From: an uncultured Allomuricauda sp.
GTDB taxonomy: Bacteria; Bacteroidota; Bacteroidia; Flavobacteriales; Flavobacteriaceae
Direction: 5' to 3'
Assembly (NCBI RefSeq): GCF_947499585.1
Contig: NZ_CANMOO010000002.1
Coordinates: forward strand, 248,001 to 312,000
Length of the DNA: 64,000 nucleotides
Under the pieces are notes generated by a model. The model was not told the DNA's origin, made no database searches, and saw only the letters and a list, made by a program, of their open reading frames with translations. Made by a program: the position numbers and the translations under genes. Shown here piece after piece: positions 35,325 through 44,948 of the stretch (position 1 is its first letter; every line of letters starts with the position of its first letter).

Positions 35325-38300
35325 AACCCAAAGCCTACTCCAAAAGCAAATCGTGGACCATCCGAACTATTAAAAAATCCAAAATTTGCTGAGAGCAAAT
35401 CAGCTCCATTCAGGAAAAATCCTCCACCATAGGAATTGTGCCACTTGTCCGAAGAATCTCCCGGGAACCAAACTCTACCATAATCAAACCCTCCAAAGAT
35501 TCCAGGGGTTACAGGCAACACCCCCGTTTTACGCTTTCTAAAACTATATCGTAAATCTGTATTTTGATAGTAGGCCGTTTTCCCTGTAAACCGTTGGAAA
35601 CGGAATCCTCTTAAACCATCATTTGCACCAATACTGGCTCCTTGATAAAATTCAAAATCATCTCCAATATTAAAGTGTCCTTTTATTTTTGTGGCCAAAA
35701 CCAATCTGCCGTCAGAACAGATTTTATGATCTAGGGACAAGCTAGGCACTATAAATCCAAACGACCTACCTGAATCACTCAAATTCGTTTTATACCCTCC
35801 ATGCAAAGAAAAGCTCATTCCCATGGTCGGAAAAGCTTCGTTGTCCGTATTGGAGTAACTGTATTCCGCATCTACTCCAAAAAAATCCTGTTGGGTATCT
35901 CGTCCTACATCGGTAAAGAATCCCTCAATAAAACGCCCTTCTGTTTCTTCTACATCATAGTTTTCATAAGAAACACCTAAACGTACTTTTGATCCTAAAT
36001 AACCTCTCCAAACCAGAGATGGTGCAAAAGCAATAGTTCTAATTTTTACTCGATTAAAATCTAGCTCAAGAACCTCTTCATCATCATTGTTCACGGTTTC
36101 ATTTCCAAAATCAAAGAAATTAATACTAAAATTTGGACTGGTAAACTTAGCCTTCAATTCTAAGTTTACATTTTCAAAAACATTGGCAAACTCTCCATTA
36201 TATGCCAAGTCGAATCCATTTGTAGCAAAATAATAAGCTGTATTGAATGTATGTTGCTGGGTAAAAGGATTCTGTCTAAATCCATTAAACGTATAGGTGT
36301 CGGTAAGCCCAATTCTAAATCCATCATCTGGATTAAACCCAAGAGACGGCAACAATTGATTATTACTGGCCTTTACTTTTAGAAACTCGTAGGTATTGGT
36401 GTCGTAATCATTTACCTCGTGAACTACTCCACCAAATGCTTCATCATAGGTGTTCTTTTTTGTTTTAAAATCATAAACGTGTACCTTTTTAGATTTCTCA
36501 GCTATTTTGTATTCATCATTGTTTTGTCCTCCTACTATTCTAACTTTTATTTTAGAAGTTTGTGTATTCACCTCAAAAACATCGTCATCGTCCAATCCAT
36601 ATACCCAAACTTCTTTAGTGAATTCCGGAGCATAATTCTTTTCAAAAAATAAATCCTTTTTCTTTCCATTCTTTATTCGATACCCTCTAACGTCCAAACT
36701 TCCATTTTTCAATGAATTGATAACGAAGTGATCATCCTTATCCGTACCTGTAACTACGCTATATTTATTTATTATATTAAAGTACTCTTTTGCCGTATTG
36801 ACAAGATTTTGCTTTCTTTTTAATAGTATCGTTTTAAAATTGGAAACAGTCTCATCATTAACTTCTTTTGGAAAAGCGGAGAACGAATCATCAATTACTG
36901 ATTCATCTATTTTTTCCTGAATTAACATTGCCTGTTCTATCCATAAGTTCCTATCAGTCTCAGATAGCAATGCCATATCCAAAGCGAACGTTCTTGGTGA
37001 TCCATTAAACCCTTTTACACTGCGTATTTCTTCATTAAATCCTTCAAAAATTCGTAAAGAAGGAACCGTTCTTGATGCAAACGACATCAACGCACCATCT
37101 CCCCAAATAGAAAAGGCTTGATCTCTATCTCTTGGAAAAGGCTTAAAAACATTATTCCCAGATTCATCTTCAAACTCTGCCCAACGCCATTGATCTACAT
37201 GACGATCCCAGTCACCAATCAACATATCAAACAAACGAGCTTTTACATACGCTTTTTTATCAATGCTATACTCTTCATCCTCCCTCAACTTATTGATTAG
37301 GTCATATGTACTTTCTATCTTATTGGAATACCCAAAACTCGCCAGCTCTCCATGCCCTTCAGATACATGCTCCTCAATCATATACAGTCCATCTCCAAAA
37401 TCGTTATTGTAGTCACCAAGTGTATTTTGTTTGGGTATGTAATACAACTTTGGGTTTGTATGGTAGATTCCCACAGCGTCTGAAAGTGGACCAAGTGCGA
37501 ACGGCGCATATGGGTGAGCACCGGTATAAAAGTCCATCAGCAGTTTCTCTGTATAAGAACCTTCAAATTCTCCTATAATATATTGTTCCTGGAAGGCGAT
37601 TGCCTGTAGATATCGTTCTGCACTTTTTCTAAGTGCGCGCATTACAAACTGCCTCCCATCTTTGTGTTGGAGTCTTAATGAGTTGGACTGGTTTCCACCA
37701 CCCTTTCTTACTACGCTTAGGCCTCCAAATAAAGTGTCTAGGCGTACTGTTGGTGCCTTTACCTTAGTAGCATAGTATTTTCTATAACGATCTCCCCAAA
37801 GCCATTTGTAAAAACCACTTCTATCTATCTCTTCATCTGTATAGATCGATGCTTCCATTTCCGCAGGAAACGTATCACTATAATCACTGCTTATCTTCTT
37901 TTTATTTGAAGCCAATACTTCTGAACTATATAGTAAACCTTCAACTCCATTATCATCGAGGCCATAAAAATCCACTCCTGAAGAACCATCTTTATATACT
38001 TTTAAAATGGCATACCCCATTTGACCTGAAGAAAATTTACTTCCGTTGAGTAGACGGGTATAACCTTTATTGGCTCCAGACCCACTAACTATCTGGGGTA
38101 TATTTTCCTCTACTATATATTGAAGAGAATGTTCGTGTCCAGAAGTAAAAATGACTTTTTCCGAATATTGCGCTAAGGTGATCAACCGATTCTTTAAGTG
38201 GTTATACATTTTGTTTTGTAAATCTGTAATTGAAGCGCCAGAAGTTTTTCTAAGAAGATTACCTATTGTACCCAAAATAGGTATGGGAACATTCCCTCCC

Positions 38301-39037
38301 ACAGGAAAAATATGCTCTTTAAATGAAAACTGCCCACCATGGGAACCATAGGTGAACGCTGGATGATGCATGGCAATGATTATGGTTTTATCCAAATTCT
38401 TTTTGATCAATCCTTCCAATTCTTCAAAGAATCTTCCTCTATCCTTTATTTCACAATCATCGTTCATAGTTGGATGTTTGTCCCAATTAGTCAAATACCA
38501 TTCTGTATCAATGGCTATTACAACTATGTTATCACTTATCTTAATCTTTTCTATGGGGCATCCATTGTCCGGAAAAAATACCTCCTTGCTATCCAAAGCC
38601 TTTTGAATATACTTTTCCTCTCTTTCTAATCCATCAGGCCCATTACTATACCAATCATGGTTACCGGGAATAAACACAGTTTTTCCTTTAAATTCTTTTA
38701 CTGTACTTAGTTGGGCATCCAAATGGTTTTTTGCCAACTCGTGACCAGAAGGGTCATCCTCTTTGTTCGGGAATCCTGCTGGATAGATATTGTCCCCTAA
38801 AAAAATAGCAGTACTGTTCTTGTCTGCATTTCTCAATTTAGATTTAAATATTTTAAGAGCAGGGTTTAAATCGCCTACCGGGGATTTTCCCGCATCACCA
38901 ATTAAATAAAAGGTGTGTTCCACTTCTTTAGCGTTCAAAGTTTTGCTGTTATCGAACGGGACAGTATATTTTGCCTCATAGGTGGCACAACTAGATACAA
39001 TGGCCAATAAAAGGATAACTAAGTAATGTTTTTTCAT
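35321..39037 (-). CDS. metallophosphoesterase lipoprotein fused to an outer-membrane beta-barrel
   Basis: A 1238-residue protein. Lipobox SSCATY gives Cys17. Residues about 40-360 are a calcineurin-like phosphoesterase with LIGDAGKS, GDNIYPAG, PGNHDWY, MHHP and SGHEHS metal-ligand motifs. A middle region of about 500 residues (about 420-900) has no domain I can name. The last 300 residues are an Omp85/surface-antigen-like beta-barrel (alternating strands, RGYLGSKVRLG, GLRGFRFQRFTG, ending RFAFGVGFGF with terminal Phe). The GLRGFRF block is a typical BamA/TamA-family element. Such fusions occur in Bacteroidota. The substrate is unknown; an outer-membrane anchored phosphatase is likely. Confidence 0.8.
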   Translation of the reverse strand: MKKHYLVILLLAIVSSCATYEAKYTVPFDNSKTLNAKEVEHTFYLIGDAGKSPVGDLNPALKIFKSKLRNADKNSTAIFLGDNIYPAGFPNKEDDPSGHELAKNHLDAQLSTVKEFKGKTVFIPGNHDWYSNGPDGLEREEKYIQKALDSKEVFFPDNGCPIEKIKISDNIVVIAIDTEWYLTNWDKHPTMNDDCEIKDRGRFFEELEGLIKKNLDKTIIIAMHHPAFTYGSHGGQFSFKEHIFPVGGNVPIPILGTIGNLLRKTSGASITDLQNKMYNHLKNRLITLAQYSEKVIFTSGHEHSLQYIVEENIPQIVSGSGANKGYTRLLNGSKFSSGQMGYAILKVYKDGSSGVDFYGLDDNGVEGLLYSSEVLASNKKKISSDYSDTFPAEMEASIYTDEEIDRSGFYKWLWGDRYRKYYATKVKAPTVRLDTLFGGLSVVRKGGGNQSNSLRLQHKDGRQFVMRALRKSAERYLQAIAFQEQYIIGEFEGSYTEKLLMDFYTGAHPYAPFALGPLSDAVGIYHTNPKLYYIPKQNTLGDYNNDFGDGLYMIEEHVSEGHGELASFGYSNKIESTYDLINKLREDEEYSIDKKAYVKARLFDMLIGDWDRHVDQWRWAEFEDESGNNVFKPFPRDRDQAFSIWGDGALMSFASRTVPSLRIFEGFNEEIRSVKGFNGSPRTFALDMALLSETDRNLWIEQAMLIQEKIDESVIDDSFSAFPKEVNDETVSNFKTILLKRKQNLVNTAKEYFNIINKYSVVTGTDKDDHFVINSLKNGSLDVRGYRIKNGKKKDLFFEKNYAPEFTKEVWVYGLDDDDVFEVNTQTSKIKVRIVGGQNNDEYKIAEKSKKVHVYDFKTKKNTYDEAFGGVVHEVNDYDTNTYEFLKVKASNNQLLPSLGFNPDDGFRIGLTDTYTFNGFRQNPFTQQHTFNTAYYFATNGFDLAYNGEFANVFENVNLELKAKFTSPNFSINFFDFGNETVNNDDEEVLELDFNRVKIRTIAFAPSLVWRGYLGSKVRLGVSYENYDVEETEGRFIEGFFTDVGRDTQQDFFGVDAEYSYSNTDNEAFPTMGMSFSLHGGYKTNLSDSGRSFGFIVPSLSLDHKICSDGRLVLATKIKGHFNIGDDFEFYQGASIGANDGLRGFRFQRFTGKTAYYQNTDLRYSFRKRKTGVLPVTPGIFGGFDYGRVWFPGDSSDKWHNSYGGGFFLNGADLLSANFGFFNSSDGPRFAFGVGFGF

Positions 39038-39091
39038 ATGACTGAAGTTGATTCCAAAATTTTGTATTTTGGAGAATTCAAAGTACTATAT

Positions 39092-40291
39092 ATGTCGGAA
39101 ATTGTTGAAAAAGCTGAACGTTTTGTATCTGAAATTCTGGAAAATAAACTTGATCCAAATTTTTTATACCACAATTTGCGCCATACCCAGCGTGTCGTTA
39201 AAAGTACTAAAGAATTACTCAATTTCTATAATCTTGGAGAAACAGAAAGTGAAAAACTCATACTGGCTGCTTGGTTCCACGATACGGGCTATACTAAAAG
39301 CATAGAAAATCATGAAGAAGCCAGTTGTGAAATTGCTGCTGAGTTTCTTAAAGAAAATAGTTATAACGCTACTGATATTGAAAAGATTTGCAACTGTATC
39401 ATGGCAACAAAAAGATACCATGAGCCGAGCAATCTTCATCAGGAAATTATCAGGGACGCCGATGCTTCACACTTTGCTCAAAAGAGTTACTGGGAAACAA
39501 CAGATTATTTGAAAGAAGAACTGCAAGAGCTTGGAATAGCTAAATATACCAGCAAACAATGGAGAGATGAAAATATAAAGATGTTCCGAACTGAGCATCA
39601 GTATTATACTGATTACGCTAAAGAAAACTGGGATGAAGCGAAAGAACGTAACCTAAAACAATTGGTCAAGGAAAAGAAGACTGAAAAGGAAATTGCCAAA
39701 AAGGAAGCGTTGAAGGCAAAGTATAAAAGTGAAAGTCCCGATCGTGGTATCCAGACCCTTTTTAGGGTGACTTTAAAAAACCATTTAACGCTTAGTGATA
39801 TTGCCGACACCAAAGCCAACATTTTGTTGTCCGTAAATGCTATTATTATTTCTGTAGCTCTATCCAATCTTATACCCAAACTAGACAATCCATCCAATAC
39901 TTACCTAATATATCCTACCGCCATTTTTATAACTTTTAGCGTTGTCTCTATGGTATTGGCTGTTTTAGCTACCAGGCCAAATGTGACCAGTGGACAGTTC
40001 ACAAAACAAGATGTGGAAGACAAAAAAGTAAATCTTCTGTTTTTTGGCAACTTTCATAAAATGAGCTTGAAAGATTATGAATGGGCCATTCAAGAACTAG
40101 TTAAAGACAAAGAATACATCTATTCTTCCCTTACCAAAGATTTATATTTTCTTGGACTTGTTTTGAACAGGAAATACAAAATTTTACGATCAACCTACAC
40201 CATTTTTATTATCGGAATTGTGATATCAGTAATCGCCTTTGGGATTTCGTTTCACTTTTTCGGTCAACCCGAGCATCGTGTTGTGCCCTAA
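39092..40291 (+). CDS. HD-domain protein with C-terminal PycTM (Pycsar-effector-like) membrane domain
   Basis: A 399-residue fusion. Residues about 20-200 are an HD phosphohydrolase with HNLRH (H27/H31), FHD (H63-D64) and RDAD (D122/D124). A charged linker (about 205-235) leads to the domain LSDIADTKANILLSVNAIIIS and three hydrophobic helices near 243-262, 270-292 and 368-390, as in the Pycsar effector transmembrane family. In Pycsar defence, PycTM proteins respond to cCMP or cUMP made by a PycC cyclase. No cyclase is present within the window, so a defence role is not supported here. ATG 39092 is preferred; the ATG at 39026 would overlap the divergent lipoprotein start. Confidence 0.82.
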   Translation: MSEIVEKAERFVSEILENKLDPNFLYHNLRHTQRVVKSTKELLNFYNLGETESEKLILAAWFHDTGYTKSIENHEEASCEIAAEFLKENSYNATDIEKICNCIMATKRYHEPSNLHQEIIRDADASHFAQKSYWETTDYLKEELQELGIAKYTSKQWRDENIKMFRTEHQYYTDYAKENWDEAKERNLKQLVKEKKTEKEIAKKEALKAKYKSESPDRGIQTLFRVTLKNHLTLSDIADTKANILLSVNAIIISVALSNLIPKLDNPSNTYLIYPTAIFITFSVVSMVLAVLATRPNVTSGQFTKQDVEDKKVNLLFFGNFHKMSLKDYEWAIQELVKDKEYIYSSLTKDLYFLGLVLNRKYKILRSTYTIFIIGIVISVIAFGISFHFFGQPEHRVVP

Positions 40292-40292
40292 A

Positions 40293-42668
40293 TTAAGACT
40301 TTAACTCTTCCATTAAATCTTCATAGGTATATGTGCGTTCAGATTTTGTATCCTTAGTATACAAAATTTCGGCCCTAATTGCTTTAAGCCCAGTAACTCC
40401 CTGAAGGCCTTCAAGTTCTACAACTTCTATATTATTGGTGAAGTAGCCTTTTGCCTTTAGGAATCTTATATAGCGCATATATTCCTTTTCATCTTTTCTT
40501 TGGGAGTATACAATAGCTAACTTCCCTTTTTGGGTCAATCTTTCGTTGGTTCCTTTAATATAGGATTTGTCGATACGTTTTTTAATGATTTCGTATCTAG
40601 CATTGTACGTTCCATCAACATCAAATCGTTTTTCATCCATTCTAAAACGAATCGCCAAAGAAGTGCTATAAACCAAAATCAAAGAGGCTACATCCAGTTT
40701 AACCGGTAGCTTAGATTTTAATGCGTAATATTTGTTCTCCATATCGCACATGACCTGAAGCTGCCACAACCTTAGGTTACTTAAATAAAGTGGATCAAAA
40801 TTTCTGTCATTGGCTATAGAACTGCCAATGTACATATTGTGCTCTACCCCATCCGTTTTATAGCGTTCAAAATAATGCGGAAACATTTTTTGCGCGTCTA
40901 TCTGTTTTTTGTCCAATAAAGATGCTAACTGCATATTGGCCTCCATTACGCTATTGTCATAATTACGACGATGATCGTAATAAGACTCCGTGCTAGGGTC
41001 TATCTGTGCTTCGTAATTCTCAATAAAATTCTTTAGTTCTTTATTTTCCCGTTTTAAATGCCTGAAAACGGGCGCTATTTCTTCTTTTACAAAATCAAAG
41101 ATTGCCTGTTCAGTATGGGTGTAAAGTGCTTCCTTTACTTCCTCTAGATATGTATCTACCCTAAACATCAATTCCTCATATATAGGAAGCTCGTATTTTT
41201 TTATAGCTTCCTGAAGTACTCCATTGATTTCAGAAAGCTGAATCATCAAGTCTCTCTGAATTGAAAGGTTACGCTCCTTTGAGGAATCTTTGATATCTAT
41301 CTGACCATAAAGTGGATATACATCCTTAAAAACAATTTCTTTAAAAACGGGTTGGTTTCCCACAAGTTCATCGGCCATGAAACGCTTTGCTTCCTCTTGG
41401 AATTTCCAATAAACGGAAGAATGTACCGTTGTGCATTCATGCTGGATTATAGCATCCACCAAATTCTCCTCTTCTTCTATTGATCTTAGCACAGCAGAAA
41501 CAATGTAAGGCATTACATCGTCTAACTTGTTTGCATTTACGCTGTTCAATTCGTTTACTGTATTAGAAACCAATTCCAATACACCCAAAAGATTGCCATT
41601 GTCAGCTATAGGAGCAAGTATTACACTTTTTATGCCTTGTTCATGTAAATTCTTGTAAGGTTGCTGTGCCCCTCCAGATTTTTCAAAATATTTTTCAACG
41701 TTGGAAATAGCAAAATAAGTGTTCTCCCCAAACAACTTGCCATAAGAATATCCGCAAAGCATATCATCACAGGGCTCCATCTCTTTTCCTTTGAGAATAT
41801 AGCTTTCTATTCCCTTGCCATAAATCTTTAAAAAGCGATTTGCATGATTATCATAGCCCGTAAAACCTACCTTAATCTTTTTAAGGTTGAACAATGACCG
41901 GAAGGTGTCCTGAAAACTGTCCATAAAGTTCTCCGTCCCTCTCTTGTTACTGCCTATCAGTGTGGACTTAATTTCAGAAATGGAATGTTCCGCCGTTACA
42001 TCAAACATATTGGAGATTACAAAACCTTTGGATATAAAACTGTTTGGTGGAATCTTCTCCTTCCAAAGTTCAACATTCTCAAAATTCTCTAAAAGTTCAT
42101 CAACATCACTTTGACTAAGTTCCTTTGATTTTTCAGTCGGTATTATTTCCATAAAATCTGCATTGTACAGTATTCTATAGTGGCGCATAACACCATTTGT
42201 GTCTGGAATATCATAAAACAAGGGACGTTTAAAGTCCATTTTAAACCCGTAGTAAAAATTCAATACCACAGTACATTTCATGATGTAATTAATATCCATG
42301 GGCAGGTTGCGGATTTCCAATTCAAATCCTTCACCTGCATTTTTAAGAATATCCTGAAAACGTTCTGAGGAATTGAAAACTAAGTTTTCAAAAGGGGTAG
42401 AAGCCGTTTTAATTTCATTTTTTGTAAGAACCGGAGCAAAAGTATCAGCAAGGATAATACTGATTACATCCTTGTGTTTCTTTAACAACTTAACATCATT
42501 AAAGCCCTCCCTCAACTCTGGAAAAGGAGCTTGGGCCTCCAAAACGTACTTCGCCCTGTTAGCAAGAAATTTATCTTTGCTTTTCAATTGCTCGTCATAA
42601 TGTTCCAATAGTTTATTGAAACTTACAAATTGCAACATAGGACTTTCAGCATTGTAATTCTCCTTCAT
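40293..42668 (-). CDS. GAF-domain-containing protein, unknown signalling role
   Basis: A 791-residue soluble protein. Residues about 255-400 contain a GAF-like domain (GIKSVILAPIADNGNLLGVLELVS). The N-terminal 200 residues and the C-terminal half (helical, many charged residues) have no family I can name. No kinase, cyclase or HTH domain is visible. It is convergent with the HD-PycTM gene, with only one base between the stops. GAF domains bind cyclic nucleotides or other small ligands, but nothing here identifies a ligand or an output. Confidence 0.75.
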   Translation of the reverse strand: MKENYNAESPMLQFVSFNKLLEHYDEQLKSKDKFLANRAKYVLEAQAPFPELREGFNDVKLLKKHKDVISIILADTFAPVLTKNEIKTASTPFENLVFNSSERFQDILKNAGEGFELEIRNLPMDINYIMKCTVVLNFYYGFKMDFKRPLFYDIPDTNGVMRHYRILYNADFMEIIPTEKSKELSQSDVDELLENFENVELWKEKIPPNSFISKGFVISNMFDVTAEHSISEIKSTLIGSNKRGTENFMDSFQDTFRSLFNLKKIKVGFTGYDNHANRFLKIYGKGIESYILKGKEMEPCDDMLCGYSYGKLFGENTYFAISNVEKYFEKSGGAQQPYKNLHEQGIKSVILAPIADNGNLLGVLELVSNTVNELNSVNANKLDDVMPYIVSAVLRSIEEEENLVDAIIQHECTTVHSSVYWKFQEEAKRFMADELVGNQPVFKEIVFKDVYPLYGQIDIKDSSKERNLSIQRDLMIQLSEINGVLQEAIKKYELPIYEELMFRVDTYLEEVKEALYTHTEQAIFDFVKEEIAPVFRHLKRENKELKNFIENYEAQIDPSTESYYDHRRNYDNSVMEANMQLASLLDKKQIDAQKMFPHYFERYKTDGVEHNMYIGSSIANDRNFDPLYLSNLRLWQLQVMCDMENKYYALKSKLPVKLDVASLILVYSTSLAIRFRMDEKRFDVDGTYNARYEIIKKRIDKSYIKGTNERLTQKGKLAIVYSQRKDEKEYMRYIRFLKAKGYFTNNIEVVELEGLQGVTGLKAIRAEILYTKDTKSERTYTYEDLMEELKS

Positions 42669-42783
42669 ACGCGGATTAGTCGAGGTTTAGCCTGTAAAGT
42701 TACAAAAAGAAAAAATGCACAGTTGTTAAGGGAATCTTTATGGATTTGTCCGCATTTTTTGGATATTTAGTGAAATTTCTTGT

Positions 42784-43680
42784 ATGTCCTCCCATACTCG
42801 GTTAGACCGCGCTTACCAAAATGCCAAGATCATCCCTTTTGATGACAGGGATAAGTTTATACTTTTTAGTGACTGTCATAGGGGAGATAATAGCTTTGCC
42901 GATGATTTTGCCAACAACCGGAACATCTATTTTCATGCACTGAACCATTATTATCGTGAGGGTTTTAGCTATTGCGAGCTCGGTGACGGGGATGAGTTAT
43001 GGGAAAATATCAGTTTTGAGTCCATATTTGAAGCACATAAGAATGTTTTTCAATTGTTACGGAAGTTTCATCTCGAAAATAGATTACATATGTTATGGGG
43101 TAACCATGATATGGTTTATAGGGATAAGTCCTATGTGGACAAACATTTATCAAGCTATTTTGAGCCTATAGATGACTCGGACAAGGAACTTTTTGAAGGA
43201 ATAACCTACCACGAAGCATTAATTCTCAAGCACAAGGAAACACAGCAGGAACTGTTTTGTACTCATGGCCATCAAGCGGATTGGTGGAACTATGTTTGCT
43301 GGCGTATAGGCCGTTTTTTGGTTCGGGTCCTTTGGAAGCCTTTACAAGTTGTTGGCATTGCAGACCCGACAAGTCCTGCAAAAAACTACAAAGAGCTCAT
43401 TAGAATTGAAAGGCGTATTAAACGTTGGATTTTAAAAAACAACTTAAAGATTACAATTGCAGGACATACGCATCGTCCTCGTTTTCCTGAACCGGGACAG
43501 ATTCCCTTTTTTAATGATGGTAGCTGTGTACACCCCAGAAGTATTACAGGACTGGAAATTGAAGGTGGTAATATTTCTTTGATCAAATGGCAGATTGCCA
43601 CAAAACCAGATGGTACCCTTCAAATAGTAAGAATATTATTGGAAGGCCCTGAAAGATTGGTGGATTACATAGATAAATAA
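42784..43680 (+). CDS. calcineurin-like metallophosphoesterase
   Basis: A 298-residue cytoplasmic phosphoesterase. Dinuclear-metal ligands are visible in order: FSDCHRGD, LGDGDELW, WGNHD, CTHGH and AGHTHRPRF. The layout resembles UDP-diacylglucosamine hydrolase-like (LpxH-type) or serine/threonine phosphatase-like enzymes, and no signal peptide is present. A two-base gap separates it from an AraC regulator gene downstream. The exact phosphoester is unknown. Confidence 0.85.
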   Translation: MSSHTRLDRAYQNAKIIPFDDRDKFILFSDCHRGDNSFADDFANNRNIYFHALNHYYREGFSYCELGDGDELWENISFESIFEAHKNVFQLLRKFHLENRLHMLWGNHDMVYRDKSYVDKHLSSYFEPIDDSDKELFEGITYHEALILKHKETQQELFCTHGHQADWWNYVCWRIGRFLVRVLWKPLQVVGIADPTSPAKNYKELIRIERRIKRWILKNNLKITIAGHTHRPRFPEPGQIPFFNDGSCVHPRSITGLEIEGGNISLIKWQIATKPDGTLQIVRILLEGPERLVDYIDK

Positions 43681-43682
43681 CT

Positions 43683-44846
43683 ATGGAAAGTGTGCAATAT
43701 ATACTTGATCAAATTCCTATCAGACATAACCTTGCATCTCATTTAATGTTTCTTGGTGTCGTTCAAGGTATTTTTTTAAGCTTTGTTATTCTTTTTCGCT
43801 CAAAAAAGGAATCTGCTACGGTTCTTTTTGGGTGGGCCTTGTTAATACAGTGTTTAGTCTTTGCGGACACGTATTTATGCTACACAGGATTAATAAAATA
43901 TATCCTGCATTTTAACGATTCCACTGAAGTCTTTGTCCTTTTGATTGCCCCGACCATCTATTTCTTCATTTATGCCTTGCTTGAAAGAAAACCGATTACT
44001 TTTAAAAAACATTGGCCTCATTTTTTACTTCCACTATTGTATGGACTATCACAAATCAACTATTATTTGGCACCTGTTGAGGTAAAGCTAAATGCTTATC
44101 TAGGAGCCTATTATGATAATTTAGGGTATGTATCCGTTCCCGACTCCTTCAGCTATTCTTTTCAAAAGGTAAAGGATGAGTTTAGGTGGATGATTCTATT
44201 CAGTCTTCTTTTTTATATCATTCTGGCCACTAGACTGGTTTTCAAAGCAAAGAGCAAGAAGACGTTCTCACCTAAAAATATAAAAGTTGACAAATACGCT
44301 TTTTCAAGAAACACAGTTGTCATTTTTAGTTGTCTTTTAATATTTATATTTCTGATTTTCCTCAACTACGATGATGATGGGGGAGATCATTATATTGGAA
44401 TTCTACAAACCATAATAACCTTTACAACTTCATTTTTTATTATTTCAGAATCTAGGTTTTTTGAAAAATCCTGGATTGCCGATAAATACGAAACACTTAC
44501 CTCCGGCTCAATTCTATTTGATGATATTGAAAAATGTATTTCCGAAGATGACCGCTTTCTAAACGAAAACATGTCTTTAAAGGATTTAGCAGAAAGGCTT
44601 AATTCCAACACAAATCTTGTGTCCAAACTAATCAATTCAGAAACAGGAATGAACTTTAACGATTATCTAAACCAAAAAAGAATCGTTATTGCAAAAGACC
44701 GGTTAATTAGTCATAAATATTCCCATTTAACCATTGAGGCCATTGGCCTTTCGGTAGGTTTCAAATCTAAATCGGCCTTTTACACCGCTTTCAAAAAGCA
44801 TACGAGTACATCACCATCCATGTTTATGAAACAAAAAACGGGTTAA
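43683..44846 (+). CDS. AraC-family regulator with N-terminal membrane domain
   Basis: A 387-residue membrane-bound transcription factor. Seven hydrophobic helices occupy about residues 20-255, followed by an AraC/XylS DNA-binding domain at about 280-385 with two HTH motifs (MSLKDLAERLNSNTNLVSKLIN, and LTIEAIGLSVGFKSKSAFYTAFKKHTSTSPSMF). Proteins of this form are frequent in Bacteroidota. The sensed signal and targets are unknown. Directly downstream of the phosphoesterase gene and likely cotranscribed with it. Confidence 0.9.
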   Translation: MESVQYILDQIPIRHNLASHLMFLGVVQGIFLSFVILFRSKKESATVLFGWALLIQCLVFADTYLCYTGLIKYILHFNDSTEVFVLLIAPTIYFFIYALLERKPITFKKHWPHFLLPLLYGLSQINYYLAPVEVKLNAYLGAYYDNLGYVSVPDSFSYSFQKVKDEFRWMILFSLLFYIILATRLVFKAKSKKTFSPKNIKVDKYAFSRNTVVIFSCLLIFIFLIFLNYDDDGGDHYIGILQTIITFTTSFFIISESRFFEKSWIADKYETLTSGSILFDDIEKCISEDDRFLNENMSLKDLAERLNSNTNLVSKLINSETGMNFNDYLNQKRIVIAKDRLISHKYSHLTIEAIGLSVGFKSKSAFYTAFKKHTSTSPSMFMKQKTG

Positions 44847-44948
44847 ATCGCGGTTTCTTCTCCAGAATTATAATTCAAGACGTTTCAGGGTTTAAAAAAC
44901 ATAAGGTTTTATTCTCAACTTTTCATCTTTGATCAAAATAATTCTAAG

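Noticed and set aside
39026-42668. A Pycsar antiphage defence island
   Set aside because: Only an effector-like domain is present; there is no pyrimidine cyclase and no other defence gene or mobility gene nearby.
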